From Bradyrhizobium sp. 164 (GTDB lineage Bacteria > Pseudomonadota > Alphaproteobacteria > Rhizobiales > Xanthobacteraceae): a stretch of DNA of 64,000 nt. The stretch lies in assembly GCF_023073715.1 (NCBI RefSeq), contig NZ_JADPKA010000050.1, positions 62,001 to 126,000 of the forward strand. Direction: 5' to 3'. The notes under the pieces were generated by a model. That model had not been told where the DNA came from. It was given only the letters and a program-made list of their open reading frames with translations, and searched no databases. Every line of letters starts with the position of its first letter. The first letter of the stretch is position 1. Shown here in pieces: positions 1 through 8,435 of the stretch. Made by a program: the position numbers and the translations under genes.

Positions 1-378
1 AGTTTTTCGCTCGGCATCGCCGACGCGGTGACGGTGTTGGCTGCAACGGCATCGCAGGCCGATGCGGCGGCCACGATCATCGCCAACGCGGTGGATCTGC
101 CGAGACATCCGGCCATCATCCGCAAGCCCGCCAACGAGCTTCAGCCTGACAGCGATCTCGGGGCCCGTCTTGTCACCCGCGAGGTCGGCAAGTTGTCGCA
201 CAATGAGATCGCGGCCGCGCTCGAATCTGGCGCGGAATGTGCACGGCATTTATTCGATCGCGAATTGATCGAGGGTGCCGTATTGCAGCTTTGTGGTGAT
301 ATGCTTGTCATCGGACCAAAAGATATCGAACGGCAACGATCGCGCCCGCCTATGCTGGAGACTGCGGTTCATGCCTGA
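1..378 (+). CDS. UPF0280 family protein, C-terminal part (5' end outside window)
   Basis: The reading frame is open from base 1, so the gene begins upstream of the window. The visible 125 residues contain the glycine/alanine-rich segment with DAVTVLA and, a few residues on, ANAVDLP, which I associate with UPF0280, an ApbE-related family of unknown biochemical role. The gene ends 27 bases before the DUF1185 gene and is probably cotranscribed with it. Family recognition is by eye; no catalytic residues can be named. The GTG at 28 is internal and not a real start. Confidence 0.75.
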   Translation, partial: SFSLGIADAVTVLAATASQADAAATIIANAVDLPRHPAIIRKPANELQPDSDLGARLVTREVGKLSHNEIAAALESGAECARHLFDRELIEGAVLQLCGDMLVIGPKDIERQRSRPPMLETAVHA

Positions 379-405
379 ACAGGGAAGTTACTTGAGGAAA
401 CAATC

Positions 406-990
406 ATGAACGCGATCATCCGCAAGATCGTCACCGTCCTCGAAGAGACCCAGATGGAGATGGGACGTCAGGTGTCGCCGCCGACGCGGCGCGCCGCGGC
501 GATCGCCGTGATCGAGAATCCCTTTGCGGGGAAATATGTCGAAGACCTTTCGCCGCTCGTCGCGATTGGCGAGGAGCTGGGCGAGCTGCTATCGAAGCGC
601 GCGGTGGCGGCGCTCGGGATCGATGGCGCAAAGGTGCAGAGCTATGGCAAGGCCGCCGCCGTCGGCGAGAACGGCGAGCTGGAGCACGCCGCCGCCATTC
701 TTCATCCGAAGATGGGTGCGCCGGTGCGAAAAGTGCTGGGCAAGGGCGCGGCGCTGATCCCGTCGTCGAAAAAACGCAGCGGCCCGGGCACCACGCTCGA
801 TATCCCTCTGGGGCACAAGGACGCGGCTTTCGTACGCAGCCATTTCGACGGCATGGAGGTACAGATCAACGATGCACCGCGGGCCAATGAAATCATGGTC
901 GCGGTTGCCGTCACCGACAGCGGCCGTCCACTGCCGCGCGTCGGCGGGCTGACGGTTGCGGAGATCAAGGGCGAAGACGGTTTGAGATAG
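406..990 (+). CDS. Amino acid synthesis family protein (DUF1185)
   Basis: A 194-residue soluble protein with the DUF1185 (AA_synth) signature: an N-terminal ENPFAGKYVEDL segment, a central YGKAA stretch and LHPKMGAPVRK. The family name is historical and its reaction is not established. The start is supported by a TTGAGGAAA ribosome site about 6 bases upstream. It follows the UPF0280 gene and precedes the Liv-type importer in the same direction, with a hairpin between. It probably acts on, or supports turnover of, the compound taken up by that importer; this is inference. Confidence 0.85.
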   Translation: MNAIIRKIVTVLEETQMEMGRQVSPPTRRAAAIAVIENPFAGKYVEDLSPLVAIGEELGELLSKRAVAALGIDGAKVQSYGKAAAVGENGELEHAAAILHPKMGAPVRKVLGKGAALIPSSKKRSGPGTTLDIPLGHKDAAFVRSHFDGMEVQINDAPRANEIMVAVAVTDSGRPLPRVGGLTVAEIKGEDGLR

Positions 991-997
991 CGCGTCC

Positions 998-1020
998 GGA
1001 GAACCGGGCACGGGTTCTCC
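998..1020 (+). terminator. Stem-loop after the DUF1185 gene
   Basis: GGAGAACC pairs with GGTTCTCC across a 7-base loop. There is no T-run, so it is a weak intrinsic terminator, or a processing or attenuation hairpin separating the DUF1185 gene from the importer genes. Confidence 0.4.
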
Positions 1021-1068
1021 GATCAGATCGTTTGCGAAAGGCAGAGAAGTTCAAAACTGGAGGTTGGG

Positions 1069-2271
1069 ATGCGAGCAAGAAACGTTTTTGTCGGCGCGGC
1101 CTTCGCGCTTCTGGCCGGCGGCATGGCCCATTCGGCCCTGGCGCAGGACATCAAGATCGGCGAGATCAACAGCTATTCGCTGTTGCCGGCCTTCACCGAG
1201 CCTTATCGCAAGGGATGGCAGCTCGCCACCGAGGAGATCAACGCGGCCGGTGGCATCAACGGCAAGAAGCTCGTCGTCATCTCCAAGGACGATGGCGGCA
1301 AGCCGGCGGATGCGCAGACCGCTGCGAATGAGCTCGTCTCGAGCGAGGGCGTTGCGATGCTCGCGGGCACGTTCCTGTCGAACATCGGCCTCGCCGTCAG
1401 CGACTTCGCCAACCAGAAGAAGGTGTTCTTCCTCGCGGCCGAGCCGCTGACCGACGCGATCACCTGGTCGAAGGGCAACAAATACACCTTCCGCCTGCGT
1501 CCCTCCAACTACATGCAGGCGGCGATGCTGGTGGAGGCAGCCAGCAAGCTGCCGGCGAAACGCTGGGCGACGATCGCGCCGAACTACGAATACGGCCAAT
1601 CGGCCGTCGCGGTGTTCAAGAAGCTGATGTCGGAAAAGCGCCCGGACATCCAGTGGGTCGACGAACAGTGGCCGCCGCAGGGCAAGATCGACGCAGGTCC
1701 GGTGGTGCAGGCGGTTGCCGCCGCCAATCCGGAAGCCATCCTCAACGTCACCTTCGGCGCCGACCTCGTCAAGCTCGTGCGCGAAGGCAACACCCGCGGC
1801 CTGTTCAAGGGGCGGGAGGTCGTCTCCTTCCTGACCGGCGAACCGGAATATCTCGATCCGCTCAAGGAGGAGACGCCGGAGGGTTGGATCGTCACCGGCT
1901 ATCCCTGGTACTCGATCAAGACGCCAGAGCACGACGCGTTCCTGAAGGCCTACCAGGCCAAGTACAACGACTATCCGCGCCTCGGCTCGATCGTCGGTTA
2001 TCAGACCATCAAGTCGGCAGCGGCAATCCTGGCGAAGGCCGGCTCGACCGATCCGGAGAAGCTGATCGCCGCGGCCGAAGGCCTGTCGATGCCATCGCCT
2101 TTCGGCGAGATCACCTTCCGCAAGATCGACCATCAATCGACGCTCGGTGCCTATGTCGGCAAGACCGCGCTGAAGGATGGCAAGGGTGTGATGGTGGATT
2201 CGTCCTACAAGAAGGGCGCGGACTATCTGCCCACCGATGCCGAGGTCGAGAAGCTGCGGCCGAAGGATTGA
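1069..2271 (+). CDS. Branched-chain amino acid type ABC transporter, periplasmic substrate-binding protein
   Basis: A 400-residue type I periplasmic binding protein of the LivK/Peripla_BP_6 family. Residues 1-25 form a Sec signal peptide ending in SALA, followed by the mature start QDIKIGEINSYS. EEINAAGGINGKK around residue 60 is typical of LivK-like proteins. GGAGG lies 7 bases before the ATG. It heads the importer operon (fused permease, LivG, LivF). The ligand cannot be read from sequence. The neighbouring enamidase-like amidohydrolase, DUF1185 and UPF0280 genes suggest an aromatic N-heterocycle or its breakdown product rather than leucine; that is inference. Confidence 0.93.
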   Translation: MRARNVFVGAAFALLAGGMAHSALAQDIKIGEINSYSLLPAFTEPYRKGWQLATEEINAAGGINGKKLVVISKDDGGKPADAQTAANELVSSEGVAMLAGTFLSNIGLAVSDFANQKKVFFLAAEPLTDAITWSKGNKYTFRLRPSNYMQAAMLVEAASKLPAKRWATIAPNYEYGQSAVAVFKKLMSEKRPDIQWVDEQWPPQGKIDAGPVVQAVAAANPEAILNVTFGADLVKLVREGNTRGLFKGREVVSFLTGEPEYLDPLKEETPEGWIVTGYPWYSIKTPEHDAFLKAYQAKYNDYPRLGSIVGYQTIKSAAAILAKAGSTDPEKLIAAAEGLSMPSPFGEITFRKIDHQSTLGAYVGKTALKDGKGVMVDSSYKKGADYLPTDAEVEKLRPKD

Positions 2272-2285
2272 TTATCTTTCCCCTC

Positions 2286-2312
2286 CCTCTCCCCGCTCTT
2301 CGTGGGGAGAGG
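2286..2312 (+). terminator. Strong stem-loop between binding-protein and permease genes
   Basis: A perfect 9-base stem (CCTCTCCCC with GGGGAGAGG) and 9-base loop lies in the 68-base gap. Such hairpins after binding-protein genes commonly protect the upstream mRNA or partly terminate, so that binding protein is made in excess of permease. No T-run follows. Confidence 0.5.
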
Positions 2313-2339
2313 TGACCTCAACCTCTACCCGGACCGCCG

Positions 2340-4229
2340 ATGGCCTTTTACGTCGCACAGTTTCTGACCGGTCTCGCCAGCGCAGCGTCGCTATTCTTGG
2401 TGGCCTCGGGCCTGTCGATTATCTTCGGCGTGACGCGGATCGTGAATTTCGCGCATGGCGCCTTCTACATGATCGGCGCCTACATCGCCTTCACGCTCAC
2501 CGAGCGACTGTCGGGTGCGTTCGGCTTCTGGGGCGGGATCGTGCTGGCGGCGCTGGCGGTGGCGATGATCGGCATCATCGTCGAGATGGTGCTGCTCCGG
2601 CGCATTTATCATGCGCCCGAATTGTTCCAGCTGCTCGCGACGTTTGGCCTGACCCTGATGGTCGAAGATCTCGTGGTGCTGATCTGGGGACCCGACGACC
2701 TCGTCGGCCGCCGCGCGCCCGGCTTCAAGGGCGCGATCGATTTTTTCGGCCAGAACATTCCGAGCTATGACCTATTCCTGATCGTGCTCGGACCCGTCGT
2801 GCTCGGCATTCTCTGGCTGCTGTTTCAGCGCACGCGCTGGGGCGTGCTGGTGCGCGCCGCAACGCAGGACCGCGACATGGTCGCCGCGCTCGGCGTCAAT
2901 CAGAAATGGCTGTTCACCTCCGTGTTCGCAGTCGGCGTCTTCCTCGCCGCTCTCGGCGGCGCGCTTCAGATCCCGCGCGATGCCGTGCATCACGCCATGG
3001 ATCTCCGGATCATCGTCGAGGTCTTCGTCGTGGTCGTGATCGGCGGCCTTGGCAGTATCGTCGGCGCGTTCGTTGCGGCGGTGCTGGTGTCCGAACTCAA
3101 CGCCTTCGGCATCCTGATCTTTCCAAAGATCTCCATCATTCTGGTCTTCCTGGTGATGGCAGTGGTGCTGATCGTGCGGCCCTGGGGCCTGTTCGGCAGG
3201 CCCGAGGCGGCTGCGCGCAAGACGCCGGGCCTCACCGTCAATCCCTGGCGGCCATTGACGCCGAATGAACGGCTGGCTGCACTTGCCGCGCTCGTCATCG
3301 CAGCGACGCTGCCGCTGTTCGCCGGCAATTACGCGCTGACGGTCGGCTCGGAGATCGCGATCTTCGTCATCTTTGCCGTCAGCCTGCATTTCTTGATGTC
3401 GGTCGGCGGGCTCGCATCGTTCGGCCATGCCGCCTATTTCGGGCTTGGCGCCTATGGCATTGCCTTCCTCGCCAAGATGGCGGGGCTGCCGATGATCGTG
3501 TGTCTGTTGCTCGGCCCGCTGCTCGGCTGCCTGGGCGCGGCCGTGTTCGGCTTCTTCGCGGTGCAGCTCTCCGGCGTCTACTTCGCGATGCTGACGCTCG
3601 CCTTCGCGCAGATCGTGTGGTCGATCGCATTTCAGTGGGTGGACGTGACAGGCGGTGACAACGGCATTCTGGGCCTGTGGCCGTCGAGCTGGGCCGCGAG
3701 CCCACCGCATTTCTACTGGCTCGCGCTCGGCGTCGCGGCGCTCGTCACGATCGCGCTTCGAGCCATGGTGTTCTCGCCGTTCGGCTATGCGCTCCGAGCA
3801 ACGCGTGACTCGACGCTGCGCAGCGAAGCGATCGGCATCGACGCGAAGCGCATCCGGTGGACGGCCTTTGTCATCGCAGGAACCACCGCTGGGATCGGCG
3901 GCGCCCTGTTCGCCTACCTCAAGGGCAGCGTCTTCCCCGACAATCTCGGCATTTCGCTGTCGGTCGATGCGCTGGTCATGGTGCTGCTCGGCGGCGTCGA
4001 AACGGTGTCGGGCGCGGTGATCGGCGCCATCGTCTACAAGGCTTTGAACATCTGGCTGATCAGCCAGACCGACTTGTCGAAGCTTGTGCTCGGCGGCTTC
4101 ATCATGCTGATCGTCGTCGTCTTCCCCAAGGGAATCGTTGGCATGCTCGAGATGCTGGCGCAGCGCCGTAAGAAAGCATCGCCGCCGGCATCTCCCTTGC
4201 TTGCTAAGCCGATCGAGTCCGCCGAATGA
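2340..4229 (+). CDS. Fused LivH-LivM permease of a branched-chain amino acid type ABC importer
   Basis: A 629-residue polytopic inner-membrane protein. About residues 1-290 match LivH (FLTGLASAASLFLVASGLSI, then the IFGVTRIVNFAHGAFYM motif). About residues 315-610 match LivM (the MSVGGLASFGHAAYFGLGAY motif and a late LLGGVETVSGAVIGA). In most bacteria these are two genes; here one reading frame carries both, joined by a hydrophilic linker around 285-315. The stop overlaps the LivG start by 4 bases. It should pair with the upstream binding protein and the two downstream ATPases. Confidence 0.93.
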   Translation: MAFYVAQFLTGLASAASLFLVASGLSIIFGVTRIVNFAHGAFYMIGAYIAFTLTERLSGAFGFWGGIVLAALAVAMIGIIVEMVLLRRIYHAPELFQLLATFGLTLMVEDLVVLIWGPDDLVGRRAPGFKGAIDFFGQNIPSYDLFLIVLGPVVLGILWLLFQRTRWGVLVRAATQDRDMVAALGVNQKWLFTSVFAVGVFLAALGGALQIPRDAVHHAMDLRIIVEVFVVVVIGGLGSIVGAFVAAVLVSELNAFGILIFPKISIILVFLVMAVVLIVRPWGLFGRPEAAARKTPGLTVNPWRPLTPNERLAALAALVIAATLPLFAGNYALTVGSEIAIFVIFAVSLHFLMSVGGLASFGHAAYFGLGAYGIAFLAKMAGLPMIVCLLLGPLLGCLGAAVFGFFAVQLSGVYFAMLTLAFAQIVWSIAFQWVDVTGGDNGILGLWPSSWAASPPHFYWLALGVAALVTIALRAMVFSPFGYALRATRDSTLRSEAIGIDAKRIRWTAFVIAGTTAGIGGALFAYLKGSVFPDNLGISLSVDALVMVLLGGVETVSGAVIGAIVYKALNIWLISQTDLSKLVLGGFIMLIVVVFPKGIVGMLEMLAQRRKKASPPASPLLAKPIESAE

Positions 4230-5017
4230 GCGTCGCACCCCCACTTCTCGCGGTCGAAGGCCTGACCAAATCCTATGGCGGCATTCATGCCGTGCGCGGC
4301 GTGTCGTTCTCGTTGCGTGCAGGCGAGATTCTGGCGCTGATCGGCCCGAACGGGGCCGGCAAGAGCACCTGCTTCGACATGCTCAACGGCCAGAACAAGC
4401 CGGACTCCGGGCATGTCCGCCTATTAGGTGAAGAGATCACCGGCAGGAAACCGCGCGAAGTTTGGCGGCTCGGCGTCGGGCGCACGTTCCAGATCACCGC
4501 GACCTTCGCCACCATGAGCGTGCGCGAGAACGTGCAGGTCGCGTTGATATCGCACGGAAAGCAGCTGTTCAATCTGTTCGGCTCGGCGCCGAAGTTCGAC
4601 CGCGGCGAAGCCGGTCGGCTGCTCGAGCTGGTCGGCATGGGCGGCTACGCTGATCGCCCCTGCGGCGAGCTCGCCTATGGCGACCTCAAGCGTCTCGAGC
4701 TTGCGGTGGCGCTCGCCAACCAGCCAAAGCTGCTCTTGATGGACGAGCCGACCGCGGGCATGGCGCCGCGCGAGCGCGTCGACCTGATGCGGCTGACCGC
4801 GCAGATCGCGCGGGAGAAATCGATCGGCGTGCTCTTCACCGAGCACGACATGGACGTCGTGTTCGAACATGCCGACCGCATCATCGTGCTCAACCGCGGC
4901 GCGCTGATCGCCGAGGGCTCGCCGGCCGAAGTGCGCGGCAATCCGCAGGTGCAGGCGGTCTATCTCGGCGAAGGCCTCGTCTATGATGCCCGCCATCGCG
5001 AGGGAGCCTCGGCATGA
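4226..5017 (+). CDS. LivG-type ABC transporter ATP-binding protein
   Basis: A 263-residue ATPase. Walker A GPNGAGKST is at residues 40-48, the degenerate LivG-type signature LAYGDLKRLE at 149-158 and Walker B LLLMDEP at 169-175. The EHDMDVVFEHADRI switch region follows. The start overlaps the permease stop (ATGA) and its own stop overlaps the livF-like start, so the three are translationally coupled. It supplies one of the two nucleotide-binding domains of the importer. Confidence 0.93.
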   Translation: MSVAPPLLAVEGLTKSYGGIHAVRGVSFSLRAGEILALIGPNGAGKSTCFDMLNGQNKPDSGHVRLLGEEITGRKPREVWRLGVGRTFQITATFATMSVRENVQVALISHGKQLFNLFGSAPKFDRGEAGRLLELVGMGGYADRPCGELAYGDLKRLELAVALANQPKLLLMDEPTAGMAPRERVDLMRLTAQIAREKSIGVLFTEHDMDVVFEHADRIIVLNRGALIAEGSPAEVRGNPQVQAVYLGEGLVYDARHREGASA

Positions 5018-5718
5018 AGCTGAAGGTCGAAGGGCTTAACAGCCATTATGGCCCGGCGCATATCCTGTTCGACATCGGCTTCGAGGTCGGTGAGGGCGAG
5101 GTCGTCGCACTGCTCGGGCGCAACGGCGCGGGTAAGTCGACGACGTTCCGCTCCATCGTCGGCCTCGTCGCGCAGCGAACCGGCCGCATCATGTTCGAGG
5201 GCAAGGATGTCTCGGTGCGTCCGACGCACGAGATCGTCCGCGAGGGCCTGGGCTATGTGCCGGAGGAGCGGCGCATCTTCACAGACCTGACCGTTGAGGA
5301 AAATCTCGAGGTCGGCCGCCAGCCCAAGCGTCCGAACGCGCCGCACTGGACGCGCGAAAAACTGTTCGCGCTGTTTCCAAACTTGGGTGAGATGAAGAAT
5401 CGCTCCGGCGGACGCATGAGCGGCGGCGAGCAGCAGATGCTCACCATTGCGCGCACGCTGATGGGCAATCCGTCGCTGGTGCTGCTGGACGAGCCTTCGG
5501 AGGGCCTGTCGCCGAAGATCGTGGAGCAGATGGTCGATGCCATCCTGACCATGAAGAAAGAGGGCGTCAGCATCGTCGTCTCCGAGCAGAATCTGCATTT
5601 CGCGCGGCTGATTTCCGATCGCGCCTACATCATCGAGCGCGGCCGCATTTGCTTCGGCGGCACCATGGCCGAACTCGACGCGCGTCCGGATATCCGCGAC
5701 GCGCATCTGTCGTTGTGA
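5014..5718 (+). CDS. LivF-type ABC transporter ATP-binding protein
   Basis: A 234-residue ATPase. Walker A GRNGAGKST is at residues 35-43, the signature MSGGEQQ at 135-141 and Walker B LVLLDEP at 155-161. GYVPEERRIF around 80 is typical of LivF. It overlaps the upstream LivG gene by 4 bases and lies 13 bases before the MarR regulator, so transporter and regulator are probably one transcript. Confidence 0.93.
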   Translation: MKLKVEGLNSHYGPAHILFDIGFEVGEGEVVALLGRNGAGKSTTFRSIVGLVAQRTGRIMFEGKDVSVRPTHEIVREGLGYVPEERRIFTDLTVEENLEVGRQPKRPNAPHWTREKLFALFPNLGEMKNRSGGRMSGGEQQMLTIARTLMGNPSLVLLDEPSEGLSPKIVEQMVDAILTMKKEGVSIVVSEQNLHFARLISDRAYIIERGRICFGGTMAELDARPDIRDAHLSL

Positions 5719-5731
5719 GGGTGGGGAACGG

Positions 5732-6187
5732 ATGGCGAGAAGCGTTACGGCGAAGAAAAGCGTCAAACCGGCAAAACCGCCTTACGTGCTCGACGAGCAG
5801 GTCGGCTTCATCCTGCGCCAGGTCTGGCAACGCCACAGCTCAATCTTCTCGCGCGATATCGGCACCAATTTGACGCCGACGCAATGGGCAGCGCTGTCGA
5901 AGCTCGCTGAGACCGGGCCGTGCTCGCAGAACCAGCTCGGACGTCTCACGGCGATGGACGTCGCGACCATCAAGGGCGTGATCGACCGCCTGACGGCGCG
6001 CGGCTTGACCGAGACGAGCCAGGATCCGGAAGACGGACGCCGCTTGCTGGTCAGCCTGACGCGCGCGGGTCAGCAGCTTGCGGAGAGGCTAGCGCCGAAC
6101 GCGCTCGCGATCACCCGCGAGACGCTCGCGCCGCTGGATGCAAAAGAGCGCGAAACGCTGATGGCGCTGCTGAACAAGCTGCGGTGA
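5732..6187 (+). CDS. MarR family transcriptional regulator
   Basis: A 151-residue winged-helix protein. The recognition region AMDVATIKGVIDRLTARGL is followed by the wing TSQDPEDGRRLLVSLT (DP.D.R motif), both diagnostic of MarR. MarR proteins are dimeric repressors released by small, often aromatic, ligands. It is the last gene of the importer operon. A near-perfect 18-base palindrome at 7573-7590, between the convergent enamidase-like gene and the reductase gene, is a candidate operator. Confidence 0.93.
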   Translation: MARSVTAKKSVKPAKPPYVLDEQVGFILRQVWQRHSSIFSRDIGTNLTPTQWAALSKLAETGPCSQNQLGRLTAMDVATIKGVIDRLTARGLTETSQDPEDGRRLLVSLTRAGQQLAERLAPNALAITRETLAPLDAKERETLMALLNKLR

Positions 6188-6193
6188 TCGTTT

Positions 6194-6291
6194 CCGTCAT
6201 TCCGGGGCACGCGCATTGCGCGTGAACTCGGAAACCCGACGCTGTTGTGCGAGAGTCCGGGTTTGCGCTCACGCGCGCCCCGGAATGACGG
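6194..6291. repeat. Dispersed imperfect inverted repeat (CGTCATTCCGGGGC family)
   Basis: CCGTCATTCCGGGGC at the left end is mirrored by GCGCCCCGGAATGACGG at the right end, with internal self-complementary GCGC-rich segments. The same ends recur at 43555-43687. The element sits between two convergent genes and may also end both transcripts. Confidence 0.7.
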
Positions 6292-6300
6292 CCACTGCCG

Positions 6301-7497
6301 TCACTTCGTCACCAGCTCCGGCACCTTGCCCGCCGGCGGGGTATTGCGGCTGCGCTGGGTGCGCACGATGCCGTCGATGATGGTCATGCCGATGCCGGGG
6401 AGGTCGCCGAGCTGCACGCTCTCCAGAATGGTCTTGCCCGGCGAGTGCTGCGCCTTGTCCATGATGACGAAGTCGGCGGAGCGGCCGACCTCGATCAGGC
6501 CGCAATCGAGCTCGCGCATGCGCGCGGTGTTGCCGGTGGCAAGACAGAAGGCGATCTCGGCCGGCAGCTCGCCGAGCGAGGACAGCATCGACACCATGCG
6601 CAAAATGCCGAGCGGCTGCACGCCGGAGCCGGCCGGCGCGTCGGTGCCGAGGATGACGCGGTGCAGATCGCCCATCTCGCGCGCGGTGCGCAGCGTGAAC
6701 AAAGCCGAGCGCTCGTTGCCGTTGTGCACGAGCTCGAGGCCGCGCTTGCAGCCCTCACAGATGCAGCGGATCTGGTCGTCGGGGAGCGCCGTGTGGCCGC
6801 CATTGATGTGGCCGACCACGTCGGTGTCGGCTTCCAGCACCACGTCCTTGTCGATCAGGCCGGAGCCGGGGATCGAGGGGCCGCCGGTGTGGATGGTGCT
6901 CTGGATGCCGTATTTGCGCGCCCAGCCGACCATCTTGCGTGCCGTCGGGCCGTCCTTGACGCCACCGAGACCGACTTCGCCGAGCAGCTTGACGCCATTG
7001 GCGGCCATCTCCTTGAAATCCTCTTCGACCATCTCGCATTCGATCACCGGCGCGCCGGCGTGAACCTTCACGCCGCCGGGGCGCAAGGTCCAGAACGCGC
7101 GCTGGGCGAACACCGCCATCGCCTTGAGGCCGACGACGTCGCGGGGGCGGCCGGGCGTGTGCACTTCGCCGGCCGAGATCATGGTGGTGACGCCGCCATG
7201 GAGGTAGCTGTCGATCCAGTTGATCTGGTTCTGCCGCGGCGTCCAGTCGCCCGCAACAGGGTGGACGTGGCTGTCGATCAGGCCCGGCGCGACCGTGGTG
7301 CCGTGGGCGTCGACGATCGTGGTCGCGCCTTCCGTGTCGACGTCCTTGAATCGGCCGATGGCGGTGATCTTGCCGTTCTCGGCAACGATGGTGTCGCCGT
7401 CCAGGATCGGCTTTTCCAGGGCGCCGGACAGGATCAAGCCGATATTCCGGATCACGAGCTTCGAGGGTCCGGTGGCCTGGGGTGTGTCATGCGCCAT
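6301..7497 (-). CDS. ena: Enamidase-like amidohydrolase
   Basis: A 398-residue metal-dependent amidohydrolase. The HVH metal motif is at residues 77-79, GEVGLG at 173-178 and the late catalytic GTDAP at 284-288. The segments LHGGVTTMISAG, GRPRD, HTGG.SIPGS, HINGG and the C-terminal SRNTPPA match what I remember of Eubacterium barkeri enamidase, which opens the ring of 1,4,5,6-tetrahydro-6-oxonicotinate to 2-formylglutarate and ammonia. AAGGAG lies 8 bases before the ATG. It converges with the MarR gene. A related enamide or cyclic amide hydrolase is the main alternative. Confidence 0.75.
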   Translation of the reverse strand: MAHDTPQATGPSKLVIRNIGLILSGALEKPILDGDTIVAENGKITAIGRFKDVDTEGATTIVDAHGTTVAPGLIDSHVHPVAGDWTPRQNQINWIDSYLHGGVTTMISAGEVHTPGRPRDVVGLKAMAVFAQRAFWTLRPGGVKVHAGAPVIECEMVEEDFKEMAANGVKLLGEVGLGGVKDGPTARKMVGWARKYGIQSTIHTGGPSIPGSGLIDKDVVLEADTDVVGHINGGHTALPDDQIRCICEGCKRGLELVHNGNERSALFTLRTAREMGDLHRVILGTDAPAGSGVQPLGILRMVSMLSSLGELPAEIAFCLATGNTARMRELDCGLIEVGRSADFVIMDKAQHSPGKTILESVQLGDLPGIGMTIIDGIVRTQRSRNTPPAGKVPELVTK

Positions 7498-7572
7498 GGA
7501 AGGGGCTCCTTATTCCTAGCTGCAATGCTTTCGATCTTGGGCAGCCTTGACCGCGGGATCAAGCCAGATTAT

Positions 7573-7590
7573 TCATTAGTATACGAATGA
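7573..7590. promoter_or_regulatory. Candidate MarR operator upstream of the enamidase-like gene
   Basis: TCATTAGTATACGAATGA is an 18-base palindrome with one mismatched pair, centred on GTATAC. It lies 76 bases upstream of the enamidase start and 65 bases upstream of the reductase start. Size and symmetry fit MarR-family sites; the link to the MarR gene at 5732 is inferred. Confidence 0.5.
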
Positions 7591-7654
7591 TTGTGTACAA
7601 ACGACGCATAGCTGCCCGCCTCGGAACTGCGTTGGAAGCGACAGGGAAGGTGTG

Positions 7655-8428
7655 ATGAGCAATTACAATCAGGAAAGTGTTTTGAGCGTCCACCACTGGA
7701 CGGACACGCTGTTCTCCTTCAAGACCACCCGCAGCCCGACCTTCCGTTTCCGCAACGGCGAATTCACCATGATCGGCCTCAAGGTCGGCGAGAAGCCCTT
7801 GCTACGGGCCTACAGCGTCGCCAGCGCCAATTACGAGGACACGCTGGAGTTCTTCTCGATCAAGGTGTCGGATGGTCCGCTGACCTCGCGGCTTCAGCAT
7901 TTGAAGGCAGGCGACGAGATCATCATCAGCCGCAAGGCCACCGGCACGCTGGTGATCGACAACCTGGAAGAGGGCCGCAACCTCTACCTCATCGGCACCG
8001 GCACGGGTCTCGCGCCGTTCCTGAGCGTGATCAAGGATCCTGAAACCTACGAGCGCTTCGAGAAAGTGGTGCTGCTGCACGGCTGCCGGCATGTCAACGA
8101 GCTCGCCTATGGCGAGATGATCACCGAGACGCTGCCGAAGGACGAACTGATCGGCGAATACATCCGCAATCAACTGATCTACTATCCGACCGTCACGCGC
8201 GATCCGTTCCGCAATCGCGGCCGCATCACCGACCTCATCACCTCGGGCAAGCTGTTCAGCGACATCGGTCTCCCGGCGCTGGAAGCTGCCCACGACCGCG
8301 TCATGATCTGCGGCAGTCCGGCCCTGGTCGCGGACACGCGCGTGCTGCTGGGTGAACGCGGCCTCATGGAGGGCAATCACGGCGAGCCGGCCCAGTTCGT
8401 GGTCGAAAAGGCCTTTGCCGAGCGTTAA
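7655..8428 (+). CDS. fpr: Ferredoxin--NADP reductase
   Basis: A 257-residue FAD/NADP oxidoreductase. RAYSVAS around residue 50 binds FAD; LIGTGTGLAPFLSVI around 112 binds the NADP pyrophosphate; the C-terminal FVVEKAF tail is typical of bacterial Fpr. It shuttles electrons between NADPH and ferredoxin or flavodoxin. A GTG at 7652 directly precedes the ATG; AGGGAAGG at 7643-7650 fits ATG 7655 better. It is divergent from the enamidase-like gene. It could supply reduced ferredoxin to the reductive heterocycle pathway or to the nearby P450, but it is most often a housekeeping enzyme. Confidence 0.92.
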   Translation: MSNYNQESVLSVHHWTDTLFSFKTTRSPTFRFRNGEFTMIGLKVGEKPLLRAYSVASANYEDTLEFFSIKVSDGPLTSRLQHLKAGDEIIISRKATGTLVIDNLEEGRNLYLIGTGTGLAPFLSVIKDPETYERFEKVVLLHGCRHVNELAYGEMITETLPKDELIGEYIRNQLIYYPTVTRDPFRNRGRITDLITSGKLFSDIGLPALEAAHDRVMICGSPALVADTRVLLGERGLMEGNHGEPAQFVVEKAFAER

Positions 8429-8435
8429 AGCCCAT

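Noticed and set aside
2772..4244. 490-residue open frame on the minus strand
   Set aside because: It lies fully opposite the LivHM permease and is rich in His, Asp, Arg and Gln, the usual shadow of membrane codons in a GC-rich genome.
6445..7590. 381-residue plus-strand frame opposite the enamidase-like gene
   Set aside because: The minus strand has a full amidohydrolase with ribosome site; the opposite frame has shadow composition and no motif.
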